This document shows, in pieces, positions 49,277 through 58,336 of a stretch of 64,000 nt of DNA; position 1 is the stretch's first letter; every line of letters begins with the position of its first letter. This DNA is from Clostridia bacterium (GTDB lineage: Bacteria; Bacillota; Clostridia; Christensenellales; Borkfalkiaceae). The notes beneath the pieces were generated by a model, which worked only from the letters and a program-made list of their open reading frames with translations, did not search any database and was not told where the DNA came from. Both the position numbers and the translations under genes were made by a program. The DNA lies in contig JAFURP010000021.1 of the NCBI GenBank assembly GCA_017471785.1, positions 1 through 64,000 on the forward strand, read 5' to 3'.

Positions 49277-50703
49277 TTGCTCACCCCCGTAACGAGCGCC
49301 GACCCCTCGCCGTTTTTCGTAACCTGTTCAAATGGAATACCAAGCTCTCGCGCAATGATCTCCGCGACGTGCGGTTGACAAAAGCCGCCTTGGCATCTAC
49401 CCATACCTGCGCGCGTTCTACGCTTTACCGCGTCCACGTTTTTAGCCGGCGGATTTTCGCGAACGGCGCGAACGATTTCACCTTCGGTGATTTGTTCACA
49501 TCTACAAACGATCCTTCCGTACGAGGGGTCGTTTTTAATGATCTCGTTCTTCTCCTCGTTAGATAGATCCTTAAAGTAATGATCGGCTTTTCTTCTTCCG
49601 TTAAAGCTTTCGTTTCGTTCAAGCTTTACGATATTACCGACGAGCTCCTCCACCACGTATTTTGCGATCGCAGGCGCGGAGGTCAACCCGGGGGATTCGA
49701 TACCGGCGCAATGGATAACGCCCGCCGTTCTCTTGCTTTCTTCGATGATAAAATCGTGCCTGCTCGAATAAGCGCGAACGCCGGCAAAAGAGGTGATCGT
49801 GTTGAAAAGAGGCGCATTTTTCGTCATTTTTCTCACCTTTTCGATCACGAACGCAAGCCCCGAAGCGGTCGTATCCGTAGAGGCTACTTCCATTTCCTCG
49901 GAAGTGGGTCCGAGTAAAATATTTCGATCCGCCGTTTGCGTGACCAAAATCCCCTTTCCTTTTTCCGTCGGCGTAAAGAAAAGCGTATGCGAAACGAAAT
50001 CTCCGCTTTCTCTGTCCAATAAGATATATTCGCCCTTTCTTGCTTTAACCTCAATATCGTTATCGCCCACCATAGCCGCAATTTTACCGCTTGCAAGCCC
50101 CGCGCAGTTGATCACGAGTTTTCCCTCGACCGTTTCGCCTTTCGTCGATCTTACCGTAAATACGGCGCCGTTTTTGTCGATGGCCCCCACTTCGAAATCG
50201 GTATATAACTTGGCTCCGTTATCCATAGCGTTGCCGATCGCGGCGATCGTTAAGCCGTACGGGCAAACGATACCGCCCGTTTTGGCGTGTAATGCACCCA
50301 TCGCTTCCTCCGAAATATTCGGCTCTAACGCGCGAAGCTGCTCTTGATCGATAATTTCCATATCGCTTACGCCGTTTTTCTCACCGCGTTCTTTCAACTG
50401 CGCGAGCGTTTGCATTTCCCCCTCGGAAAACGCAACGACGAGCGAGCCGTTGTTGACGAATTTTACCCCCAGCTCCGCGGTGTAAGCGGGCATCATCATA
50501 TTGCCGAGCACGTTAAATTTCGCTTTCAAGGTATCGGGCGCGGCGTCGAAGCCCGCGTGTACGATACCGCTGTTCGCCTTGCTTTGTCCCATACAAACGT
50601 CGTTCTCTTTTTCCAAAAGGCAAACGGAAAGCTTATATTTTGTCAGTTCACGAAGGATCGTGCCGCCCACGACGCCTCCGCCGATTACGATAACGTCAAA
50701 CAT
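49273..50703 (-). CDS. Anaerobic glycerol-3-phosphate dehydrogenase, GlpA-like, with 2Fe-2S domain
   Basis: 476 aa. DAO-type FAD domain with DVIVIGGGVVGGTILRELTKYKLSVCLLEKE. At the C-terminus a BFD-like cluster-binding domain has CRCEQIT...RRTRAGMGRCQGGFC. It oxidises glycerol 3-phosphate to DHAP. Its 3' end overlaps the next gene by 4 nt. It begins the operon, divergent from the DeoR regulator. Confidence 0.9.
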   Translation of the reverse strand: MFDVIVIGGGVVGGTILRELTKYKLSVCLLEKENDVCMGQSKANSGIVHAGFDAAPDTLKAKFNVLGNMMMPAYTAELGVKFVNNGSLVVAFSEGEMQTLAQLKERGEKNGVSDMEIIDQEQLRALEPNISEEAMGALHAKTGGIVCPYGLTIAAIGNAMDNGAKLYTDFEVGAIDKNGAVFTVRSTKGETVEGKLVINCAGLASGKIAAMVGDNDIEVKARKGEYILLDRESGDFVSHTLFFTPTEKGKGILVTQTADRNILLGPTSEEMEVASTDTTASGLAFVIEKVRKMTKNAPLFNTITSFAGVRAYSSRHDFIIEESKRTAGVIHCAGIESPGLTSAPAIAKYVVEELVGNIVKLERNESFNGRRKADHYFKDLSNEEKNEIIKNDPSYGRIVCRCEQITEGEIVRAVRENPPAKNVDAVKRRTRAGMGRCQGGFCQPHVAEIIARELGIPFEQVTKNGEGSALVTGVSK

Positions 50704-50728
50704 TTTTTACTCCTTTTTATAAAACAAC

Positions 50729-50757
50729 TTGACATATTAGCTTATTTATATTATAAT
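50729..50757 (+). promoter_or_regulatory. Consensus promoter of the DeoR regulator gene
   Basis: -35 TTGACA (50729-50734), 17-bp spacer, -10 TATAAT (50752-50757), a perfect consensus. The distance to the start codon at 50866 is long (about 110 bp). Confidence 0.8.
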
Positions 50758-50777
50758 ACAAATAAGCAAATAAGCAA
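50738..50777. promoter_or_regulatory. glpA promoter overlapping the deoR promoter, with operator repeats
   Basis: Minus-strand promoter: -35 TTGCTT (50772-50777), 16-bp spacer, -10 TATAAT (50750-50755). Its -10 overlaps the -10 of the opposite promoter. AATAAGCA occurs twice in tandem (50761-50776), with an inverted match TAGCTTATT at 50739-50747. These are the likely DeoR sites. Confidence 0.7.
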
Positions 50778-50865
50778 AGTGATTTGCAAAAATTGCAAAT
50801 ATGACAAGAAAAAAGGAAAAATTCGCAAAAAACTTCTTTTGTTTTTTGCGAAACGAGCAAAAACT

Positions 50866-51615
50866 ATGAAAGAAAACCAAGAAAAGGATATCCTTGAGAT
50901 TTTGCAAAACAATCAATACGCAACGATCGACGAGCTCGCCGCGAAATTATTCGTCAGCGCCTCTACTATTCGAAGAAAATTGGACGTACTCCAAAAGAAA
51001 GGGCTTGTAACCCGTACGCACGGCGGCGCGCAGCTTAACGACGATAATAATTTCTTCCCGAGCTTCACCTTTCGCGTACACGAAAACAGCTTTGAGAAGA
51101 AAAAGATCGCTCTTTCGGCGATCAAGCTGATCAAAAACGGCGACCTGATCTTCCTTGACGGTACGACCTCCGCTTTCTTTATCGCGGAATATTTGTCCGA
51201 ATTTAAGAATATACGCGTGATCACGAACGGCATTGACACCCTTTCCCTGCTTGCGAAAAACAATATCGCCGCATACTCGACGGGCGGTTGCGTACAGGAG
51301 CTGAACAGATCGGTGCTCGTAGGGCACTACGCCGAGGAAATGATCAAGAATTTCCACGCCGATATCGCGTTCTTCTCCGCTCGGTCGGTGGATAGCAACG
51401 GGGAAATTTACGATTGCTTTGAAGAAGAAAACGTGATCCGAAAGGCAATGATCAAACACGCGACCAAAAAGGTATTCCTTTGCGACAGTACGAAGTTCGG
51501 CAAGACCTCCCTTTTTCATCTTTGCTCGCTCAACGACGTCGATTATATCGTCAGCAACCACACCGTTCCCGACTTCGTAAAGGTCGATAAATTACCGCAG
51601 TTGATCACCGATTAA
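50866..51615 (+). CDS. DeoR/GlpR family transcriptional regulator
   Basis: 249 aa. N-terminal HTH (ATIDELAAKLFVSASTIRRKLDVLQKKGLVTRTHGGA) and a C-terminal sugar-phosphate sensing domain (DLIFLDGTTSAFFIAEYL, VITNGIDTLSLL, ADIAFFSARSVDSNGEIYD). It is probably induced by glycerol 3-phosphate or a related metabolite and represses the divergent glpA operon. The frame extends far back into glpA, but ATG 50866 is the family start. Confidence 0.9.
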   Translation: MKENQEKDILEILQNNQYATIDELAAKLFVSASTIRRKLDVLQKKGLVTRTHGGAQLNDDNNFFPSFTFRVHENSFEKKKIALSAIKLIKNGDLIFLDGTTSAFFIAEYLSEFKNIRVITNGIDTLSLLAKNNIAAYSTGGCVQELNRSVLVGHYAEEMIKNFHADIAFFSARSVDSNGEIYDCFEEENVIRKAMIKHATKKVFLCDSTKFGKTSLFHLCSLNDVDYIVSNHTVPDFVKVDKLPQLITD

Positions 51616-51651
51616 AAATAACCTCTCCGATTTGTAGGACGGTAAAACACT

Positions 51652-51682
51652 AAAAGAACACCGCAAAACGGTGTTCTTTTTT
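51652..51682. terminator. Bidirectional terminator between deoR and GH88
   Basis: AAAAGAACACCG and CGGTGTTCTTTT make a 12-bp stem around CAAAA, with T-runs on both strands, between convergent genes. Confidence 0.9.
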
Positions 51683-51752
51683 GTCGTTATACGCAAATCC
51701 TGATGATCGTTTGAAAAAATTTTCGTTAGGAGTATAAATATATATTTTATCG

Positions 51753-52904
51753 TTACCAAGCTAAGAAATCCGTTCCCTTTAATTTCAATATAGCCTCCGC
51801 AAAGAAATAGTCGCCGTAAATGATCGGCATATGTTGTTCTTTGTCGTACATCAGGCTACCCATTTGTAGGATCGAATCCTCCTCGTCCGTCCAATCGCAC
51901 CACTCTCTTTCCATCGCTTTCAAAATATATAACGCGGCGGAAAGGTATTTTTCCTTTTCGTTTTCGTCCACGAGCTTTGCAAGCTCTATCAAACCGCAAG
52001 CTGCGATCGCGCCTGCCGTCGAATCGTAATAAAGCGGCGTTTCCGGTTGACGAAAATCCAATCTCGGAAGCCATTCCGTTTTTTTCGTTTCTTTTATGAA
52101 ATATTCCGCCACCTTTTTCGCCGTAACCAAATATCTTTGCTCGTCGGTATGGATATACGAAAGCGTAAAACCGTACAACGCCCAGCCTGCGCCTCTAGAC
52201 CAACAGGAATCCTCCGCGTAGCCTTGTCCCTTTCTTACGCCGAGCACGGTATCCGCCTTTTGGGTATCGTGTATGACGATATGATTGACCGAGCCGTCCT
52301 CGCGAACGTGATCGCGTATAGACATATCCGCGTGGCGCATAGCGATCTTGGCAAACCGCGGATCGCCGATCTCCTTGCTCGCCCAATATAAAATGGGAAT
52401 ATTCATCATACAATCGATGATCGACCAGCCCGACCTGTCCTCTCCGTCCTTTCTGCCGTTCCAACAACGGATAAAATTCCCGTCCACGTTATAACGACTC
52501 ATAAGCGACATTGCCGCGATCAAATTGCGGTTTTTCGAAGCGACGTTCCCCGTAAGACGGTAATTTACGCCGCTGGTCAAATGCCACATAAATCCGACGT
52601 CGTGATTCAAACCGTCCATATAGTTGAAAGCCGCGTCCAACTTTCTTTCCGATGCCTCCGCAGTCGATTTATAACACTCTTTCCTCGTCCCGACGTACAT
52701 TTGCCACATCAAACCGCCCCAAAAACCGTTCGTCCACGTCAAAACGTCTTTACCCTTGGCACGATCGTCGTGTTCGCCGTTTTTCGTGGTATACGGAATT
52801 TTATTGCGGCTTTTTACCGCCGTCTTGGAAAGCTTTTCGTCCAACTTTTTCCAAGTAGCTTCTATCCATTCCCTATTTTCCGCGATCATAGTTTCATAAC
52901 TCAT
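51753..52904 (-). CDS. GH88 unsaturated glucuronyl hydrolase
   Basis: 383 aa, (alpha/alpha)6 barrel type. Marks: DVLTWTNGFWGGLMWQMYVGT, DVGFMWHLTSGVNYRLTG (catalytic Asp region), GYAEDSCWSRGAGWALYGF and YYDSTAGAIAACGLIEL. It cleaves the unsaturated uronic acid from oligosaccharides made by polysaccharide lyases (glycosaminoglycan, ulvan or similar). Together with KduI and KduD genes in the same operon it yields 5-keto-4-deoxyuronate for catabolism. No signal peptide, so cytosolic. Confidence 0.92.
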   Translation of the reverse strand: MSYETMIAENREWIEATWKKLDEKLSKTAVKSRNKIPYTTKNGEHDDRAKGKDVLTWTNGFWGGLMWQMYVGTRKECYKSTAEASERKLDAAFNYMDGLNHDVGFMWHLTSGVNYRLTGNVASKNRNLIAAMSLMSRYNVDGNFIRCWNGRKDGEDRSGWSIIDCMMNIPILYWASKEIGDPRFAKIAMRHADMSIRDHVREDGSVNHIVIHDTQKADTVLGVRKGQGYAEDSCWSRGAGWALYGFTLSYIHTDEQRYLVTAKKVAEYFIKETKKTEWLPRLDFRQPETPLYYDSTAGAIAACGLIELAKLVDENEKEKYLSAALYILKAMEREWCDWTDEEDSILQMGSLMYDKEQHMPIIYGDYFFAEAILKLKGTDFLAW

Positions 52905-52926
52905 TCTCTTTTTCCCTTTTCCTTTT

Positions 52927-53724
52927 TTATTTAGGCTGTTTCCCTATGTAAGCCAAAATACCCCCGTCTACGTAAAGAATATGTCCGTTGACAAAGTTCG
53001 ATGCTTCGCTCGCAAGGAACACCGCGGGTCCCGCCAGATCTTCGGGATTTCCCCAACGCGCCGCCGGCGTTTTTGCGATAATAAAGCTGTCGAACGGATG
53101 TCGGGAGCCGTCCGCCTGTCTTTCACGGAGCGGCGCCGTTTGCGGCGTGGCGATATACCCGGGACCTATACCGTTGCATTGAACGTTATATTCGCCGTAT
53201 TCGCTCGCAATATTTTTCGTGAGCATCTTCAAGCCGCCCTTCGCCGCCGCATACGCCGAAACGGTTTCTCTACCGAGCTCGCTCATCATCGAACAAATAT
53301 TGATGATCTTACCGCCTCCTTTTTTGATCATGGACGGGATAACGGCTTTTGCACAAATGAACGGCGCGTTCAAATCTACGTCGATGACCTGACGGAATTC
53401 CTTGGCGCTCATCTCGCACATAGGGATACGCTTAATGATCCCCGCGTTGTTGACGAGAATATCGATCACGCCGACCTCCTTTTCCACCGTCGCAACGAGC
53501 GCGTTTACGGCGTCCTCGTCCGTTACGTCGCAAACGTAGCCGTGCGCTTGGATACCTTCCGCCTCGTACGCCGCCAAGCCCTTATCCACGAGCTCTTGCT
53601 TGATATCGTTAAAAACGATAGTAGCCCCCGCCCGTGCAAACGCCTTTGCGATCGCAAAGCCGATACCGTAGCTCGCACCCGTAACGAGCGCGATTTTTCC
53701 TTTCAAAGAAAACATATTTTCCAT
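52927..53724 (-). CDS. kduD: SDR oxidoreductase, KduD/gluconate 5-dehydrogenase-like
   Basis: 265 aa. Rossmann motif TGASYGIGFAIAKAF, NNAG, catalytic Ser in NICSMMSELG, Y-x3-K in YAAAKGG. By context it reduces 2,5-diketo-3-deoxygluconate (the KduI product) to 2-keto-3-deoxygluconate. It is also close to gluconate 5-dehydrogenases. kdgK and kdgA, which would follow, are not in the window. Confidence 0.85.
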   Translation of the reverse strand: MENMFSLKGKIALVTGASYGIGFAIAKAFARAGATIVFNDIKQELVDKGLAAYEAEGIQAHGYVCDVTDEDAVNALVATVEKEVGVIDILVNNAGIIKRIPMCEMSAKEFRQVIDVDLNAPFICAKAVIPSMIKKGGGKIINICSMMSELGRETVSAYAAAKGGLKMLTKNIASEYGEYNVQCNGIGPGYIATPQTAPLRERQADGSRHPFDSFIIAKTPAARWGNPEDLAGPAVFLASEASNFVNGHILYVDGGILAYIGKQPK

Positions 53725-53729
53725 TTTTC

Positions 53730-55403
53730 TTACTCCTTTGCTCTTTTTATTCTTATCCGAACTTCTACCGCTTTCTTACCGCTTGCGATATACCCTTTGT
53801 AAACGCCGTTCCGATTGAGTAATTCCATACGCAAATCCGTAAGATTTTCCGTTTGATATTCGCAAACCCAACCCTCGTATTCCACGGACAGCTTTTCGTT
53901 ATTTTCGGATATTTTCGTACTCGTTTCCCCGTCGAACGAAAACACGGGCAAGCAAATTCCGAGCTCCTCTTGGTTTTCGCTCGTCGCCTGCAACAAAACG
54001 CCGTCTTTATCAACCGAACAAATAAAGTTCACCGTTTTGTTATCGCCGAAATCGCATACGAACCGCATGCGGCTCGTAGCTTTTTCGTCTACGAACGTAT
54101 AGCTCGCTTCGTTTCCAGCGCCGAAAATCCAACGCTCCTTATCCGTCTTTATCGCAGGACAAATGGAAAAATCCGTTTCGTTTTTACGTTCGCCCAGCTT
54201 ATACCACGGCTCTTTTGCAAACGGCATAGACAGGCAGATCGCGCTCGGCGCGTTCGCTTTATGGATCCTACCCAAGCCCGAGCCTTCGTAATGCAAGTCC
54301 GCGCAAGTATCCGCTTCGAGAAAGTACCCGTTTTTATTCAAAAATACTTTATGAAAAGCGTCGCCCGTTTTCGAAATGAAGCCGCCGCATTCGGCTGGAC
54401 AAGCGACCTCCGCGATCGAAGACGTATCCAAAAACAACGCGGGATAGATCACCGAAGCAAGCGTGATCATATATTTATCGAAATAGGCGTACCCCTCGCA
54501 ACCGAAAAAGCTATCCTGCGAATATCGGTTTTTAACGTGCTTACTGGGTACGAATTCAAGCCATTTTTCGATCGCTTCCAATGCTAAATTTGCCGCGCGG
54601 ACGAATTGTCCCGCCTTTTCAAGCTCTCCCCGCTTTTTATAGCGCAAAGCCTCGAATTTATACAAAACGACCAAGTTCGCTTCGTTATGTAAAAATTGGT
54701 TGCTCCTGCCCCCGTAAGGGATTTCACCCGTAACCGATTGCATTCGTAGCGTTAACAATCCCGACTTTTCCAACAAGACGTCCATTTCTTTACGGTACTT
54801 TCCGTTATAGCCGAAATGTAGCATCAACGCAAGCCGATAACGCGCAACGAGATCGTACAAAATAGGCGCGTGCGGATCTATATACATACCGTTTTCATCG
54901 AAAAGGCGTAATTGCGTAGCAATTTGTTTATCTACAAAATCACGCTCCTCGCTCATTCCCGTATAGACCCTAAGCCATTCGCTTGACGCACCGAACAACG
55001 CCCAATTATGAAGCTTCTCGGGAGGAAGAGTATACACCTGCTTATATAGATCGAAAGCACAAGCGGAAGAAAGCTGCGTTTTCCAGCCTTGCAGCCTTTC
55101 TTTTTCCACAAAATCCGATCTCTCCAATTCCAAAAGCAACAAACAAAGCTCCACCACGGAAAATTCGTTCGCGGCTTTTACTTTGGGTATCTGCTCGCAA
55201 CAAATATCCATCATTTCAAAAAAGACGGGCGTTAATTCTCTTTTTCTATTGTAAGCGATCAAAATACCTATATTAGCCGCAAGACGGGACAAGCTTTGAT
55301 CGGTAAGCCCGGCGTCTTTTACTTTTCGGGTATAATTTTTCAAGCGTTCCACGGAATAACATTCCAAAGCGCGCTCCATTACGTTGAGATAACGTTCTTT
55401 CAT
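53730..55403 (-). CDS. Unassigned 557-aa protein of the uronate operon
   Basis: The N-terminal ~330 residues are helical with repeated hairpins, as in (alpha/alpha)n toroids, and contain EIPYGGRSNQFLHNEA; the last ~200 residues are beta-rich (HKVFLNKNGYFLEADT onward). That arrangement, toroid plus beta-sandwich, is common in heparinase-type polysaccharide lyases and related hydrolases, and the operon suggests uronic acid substrates. No signal peptide. I do not recognise the family; a lyase or hydrolase for oligouronides is the working idea. Confidence 0.7.
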   Translation of the reverse strand: MKERYLNVMERALECYSVERLKNYTRKVKDAGLTDQSLSRLAANIGILIAYNRKRELTPVFFEMMDICCEQIPKVKAANEFSVVELCLLLLELERSDFVEKERLQGWKTQLSSACAFDLYKQVYTLPPEKLHNWALFGASSEWLRVYTGMSEERDFVDKQIATQLRLFDENGMYIDPHAPILYDLVARYRLALMLHFGYNGKYRKEMDVLLEKSGLLTLRMQSVTGEIPYGGRSNQFLHNEANLVVLYKFEALRYKKRGELEKAGQFVRAANLALEAIEKWLEFVPSKHVKNRYSQDSFFGCEGYAYFDKYMITLASVIYPALFLDTSSIAEVACPAECGGFISKTGDAFHKVFLNKNGYFLEADTCADLHYEGSGLGRIHKANAPSAICLSMPFAKEPWYKLGERKNETDFSICPAIKTDKERWIFGAGNEASYTFVDEKATSRMRFVCDFGDNKTVNFICSVDKDGVLLQATSENQEELGICLPVFSFDGETSTKISENNEKLSVEYEGWVCEYQTENLTDLRMELLNRNGVYKGYIASGKKAVEVRIRIKRAKE

Positions 55404-55428
55404 TTCCGCTCCTTACGGTTAAGTATCA

Positions 55429-57108
55429 TTATAACAAATCTTTATTTTCGATATGGTCCATATCGGTAAATTCTTGGTTCTCACCGCACATTGCCCAAAT
55501 AAACGAATAGTTCTTCGTGCCAACGCCTGAGTGGATAGACCAAGACGGCGAGATAACCGCTTCTTCGTTGTGCATAATGATATGTCTGGTTTCCGTCGGC
55601 TCGCCCATCATGTGGAATACGACGTCGTTTTCGCCCATATCCAAATACATATACACTTCCATTCTTCTATCGTGCGTATGACAGGGCATCGTGTTCCAGT
55701 TCGAGCCCACTTCCAGCTGGGTTAAACCCATAGCAAGCTGACAGCTCTTCATAACCTCGGGGTGTATGTATTGATTGATCATGCGTTTATTGCATTCTTC
55801 TACGCTACCGCAAGGCACTTTCTTCGCTTTCGTAATATCAATTTTTACCGTAGGATAGGCGGTGTGTGCAGGGCAGGAGCTTACGTAGAATTTTGCAGGT
55901 GCGTTTTCGTCTACACTCTTAAACGTGATTTCTTTATTTCCCATACCGATATACATACCGTCGCGGGGATTCATTTCATATTCTTTGCCGTCTACCGTAA
56001 TAATACCTTTACCGCCGATATTGATACAGCCCATTTCTCTTCTTTGCAAGAAATAATCCGCCGCAAGCTCTTTACCTGCCTCTAATTTCAAGACTTGTCT
56101 TACAGGCATAAGTCCTGCCGTAATGATACGGTCGATATGGCTATATACCATTCTTACGTTGTCCTTCGTGAAAAGATTTGCGATATGAAATTCTTCTCTC
56201 AATCTTTCCGTCGTGTAGTGCTTTACGTCCTTTGCATTGCTTGCTTGTCTTACTTCCATTTTACTAAAATCCTCCATAATGTATTGTCCGTAAACCTCGA
56301 TTTGCGTTAGTGCCGCAAAGCTCAAAATTTCCGTGACTTGTGTAAAATTAAAAAGTTTTATTGTTTTCGTTTTCTTCGTCTGCTTTAATACGATTTCTAT
56401 GCCTTTTTCGTTTTCGGGGTTTAAGTCCGTATTATCAAGCGTAAACTCACCCTTTACGATTTCCCCGTCCGAAAACCGGATATCTATATTCTTCCAATAG
56501 CTGTCGTGCGGTATGCCCGTTTTTGCGTCGTGCTTGAAGTCCGCGCGAAGATAAAATACTAATTTACTTACTTCCACTTCTCGACCAAAGTCAAGCGTAT
56601 ATTCCAAATCGTTTCTCGCTCCACCTGCCCACGAATGATAAGGATACGAGCCGTGTCCTTGGTTATTCTTTTCGCCGTCGATTGCGTTTCTCTCGTAAAA
56701 GCAAGGCTCTTCCCTCGTTACGAAGTTTGCGCTCGCGTGCGGATAACCGCCCGTTTTTCGCCGTAAATCGTGGGAATTTAACGCAATATTTCTCGCCGCG
56801 TGAAATTCGTCGTCCTCCACTTCTCGCACGCATATCGTATGCTCTTTACCTTGAAACGCATTGGGAGCATATCCCATTTTTAATTCCCTTGCACTCGGAA
56901 TGGTAAAGCAAAAGCTTTTATTTGGACAATAGACGTAGCTTTCCTGCATACTTGGGTCAAGCTTTACGGCAAGCCGATTCGTTCCGTCTAATCGGATATA
57001 AATTTCGTCGCCTTCGCCAAATTCGCCCTGATAGGTTTCTTTAATTACCGCTCCTTGCGCCGTAAATTTCACTTGCTTGTTTTTATCTTTGATGGTTAAA
57101 TATAGCAT
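55429..57108 (-). CDS. kduI: 5-keto-4-deoxyuronate isomerase KduI with an N-terminal extra domain
   Basis: 559 aa, about twice the normal KduI. Residues ~285-559 are a full KduI: MEVRQASNAKDVKHYTTERLREEFHI at the start, KFYVSSCPAHTAYPT, and the metal motif MPCHTHDRRMEVYMYLD. Residues 1-280 are beta-rich with a discoidin/galactose-binding flavour (NAIDGEKNNQGHGSYPYHSW, DLEYTLDFGREVEVSKLVFYLR). An SD, GGAGG, 11 nt before the Met at residue 285 (56256) could start a separate 275-aa KduI. Enzyme role: 5-keto-4-deoxyuronate to 2,5-diketo-3-deoxygluconate. Confidence 0.88.
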   Translation of the reverse strand: MLYLTIKDKNKQVKFTAQGAVIKETYQGEFGEGDEIYIRLDGTNRLAVKLDPSMQESYVYCPNKSFCFTIPSARELKMGYAPNAFQGKEHTICVREVEDDEFHAARNIALNSHDLRRKTGGYPHASANFVTREEPCFYERNAIDGEKNNQGHGSYPYHSWAGGARNDLEYTLDFGREVEVSKLVFYLRADFKHDAKTGIPHDSYWKNIDIRFSDGEIVKGEFTLDNTDLNPENEKGIEIVLKQTKKTKTIKLFNFTQVTEILSFAALTQIEVYGQYIMEDFSKMEVRQASNAKDVKHYTTERLREEFHIANLFTKDNVRMVYSHIDRIITAGLMPVRQVLKLEAGKELAADYFLQRREMGCINIGGKGIITVDGKEYEMNPRDGMYIGMGNKEITFKSVDENAPAKFYVSSCPAHTAYPTVKIDITKAKKVPCGSVEECNKRMINQYIHPEVMKSCQLAMGLTQLEVGSNWNTMPCHTHDRRMEVYMYLDMGENDVVFHMMGEPTETRHIIMHNEEAVISPSWSIHSGVGTKNYSFIWAMCGENQEFTDMDHIENKDLL

Positions 57109-57127
57109 AACTTTCCTAAGCTTTCAT

Positions 57128-58336
57128 TTATTTTTCAGACATGATATAATGTACGTTGTTTTTTAAGTCGTGTAAAGACGCCCCCCAAACCGCGTTAAAA
57201 TAAAGCCGTCCGTCGCGCTCGTTGTCTTCCTTCGTTCTGGTTTCACCCGTTAAGCCGTGCCCGTATAAGAATACGTCCGCTTGGATACTTAGGTCAATTT
57301 TCCAAACCTCGTGGCAAACGCATACACGCTTTCCACATAACGACAAAACGGTATTCCGCGGTACGATTTCCGTATTCGGCGCAAGCTCTTTCAAATCTTC
57401 CACCAAATCGTTATTGCCTGCAACGATAACGACGCGCGCGCCTGAGCGCTCCATCATTTTCAAAATTTTACTCGCCGAGCGTTTCCAGTACGGGCGCACG
57501 CTCTCAATTCTACCCGCTTTCAGCTCGTCGGAAAGGTCGCCCGTATGAATAATTACGTCCGGCTTAACGCTCTCAATCAAGCTTTGATAATAAGGATAAT
57601 CCGCTGAATGTGTATCGCCGATATGCAATACCCTTTTTTGAGCTTTGGGTATTTGCATAGCTACGTTTGTCATATCCAACGTAAGCCGAGCCGTTCGTTC
57701 CTTATACAACAAATCGTTTTCCGTCCGCAGATGAGTCGGTAAGTGCGTGCAATCGTTAGCGTACGTTTTCTCACCGTCGGCATATAAAAGCGATAAATGG
57801 CAGTTCCAGTGAAAGTCTACATTTTCCGTAACGTTAAACAAATGCCGTAGCGCAACCGAAACCGTTCCATGTCCCACAAGCAATACGTCCGTAGCTTTCG
57901 GGAGCTGAGATAATACAGTTTTTAGCTCCGTTTTTAAGCGTTCAATTACGTCCGCCAAATCTTCCTTACTATCCCCCCACCAAATATTCGGAAATTTTTC
58001 ATCAAAGCAAACGTGAGAATACTTTTGGGCAAGCTCTTGCGCCGTCGTGCCTTGGTAAAATTCGTCCACTCTCGTTATAATTTCACGCAAAGACGCCAAG
58101 GGGGTTACGTTTGTTCCTAATTCTTCCGCAAGGATGCTCGCCGTTTCCAACGCTTTATCGTACGGCGACGAAAAAATAACGCCTTTGAATTGCAAATCCT
58201 TTAATCGCTGAGCCAAAAGCCTTGCCTGCTCTCTTCCAAGTGGACTTAAAGGAGCGTTCCCAACGGGCAAAGACCAGTCGTTTTTATAATATTCTTGAGA
58301 TGCTACCTGACCATGCGTCGTTTCAAATATTCTCAT
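57128..58336 (-). CDS. Fusion of a histidine phosphatase-like and a metallophosphoesterase domain
   Basis: 402 aa. Residues ~1-200 are phosphoglycerate mutase-like: THGQ takes the place of RHG, SSPYDKALETASILAEELG and VGHGTVSVALRHLF follow. Residues ~235-400 are a calcineurin-like phosphoesterase: HIGDTHSADYPYY, HTGDLSDE, VAGNNDLVE and FLYGHGLTGE. The first domain lacks the Arg of RHG, so its activity is open. It overlaps the PHP gene by 4 nt, so it is coupled. Substrate unknown. Confidence 0.85.
   Translation of the reverse strand: MRIFETTHGQVASQEYYKNDWSLPVGNAPLSPLGREQARLLAQRLKDLQFKGVIFSSPYDKALETASILAEELGTNVTPLASLREIITRVDEFYQGTTAQELAQKYSHVCFDEKFPNIWWGDSKEDLADVIERLKTELKTVLSQLPKATDVLLVGHGTVSVALRHLFNVTENVDFHWNCHLSLLYADGEKTYANDCTHLPTHLRTENDLLYKERTARLTLDMTNVAMQIPKAQKRVLHIGDTHSADYPYYQSLIESVKPDVIIHTGDLSDELKAGRIESVRPYWKRSASKILKMMERSGARVVIVAGNNDLVEDLKELAPNTEIVPRNTVLSLCGKRVCVCHEVWKIDLSIQADVFLYGHGLTGETRTKEDNERDGRLYFNAVWGASLHDLKNNVHYIMSEK

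Noticed and set aside
48374-49378. 334-codon plus-strand frame
   Set aside because: Shadow of the GlpB- and GlpA-like genes on the minus strand; sequence is Arg/His-rich, typical of an antisense frame.
52981-53802. 273-codon plus-strand frame
   Set aside because: Shadow of the KduD-like gene; no family resemblance.
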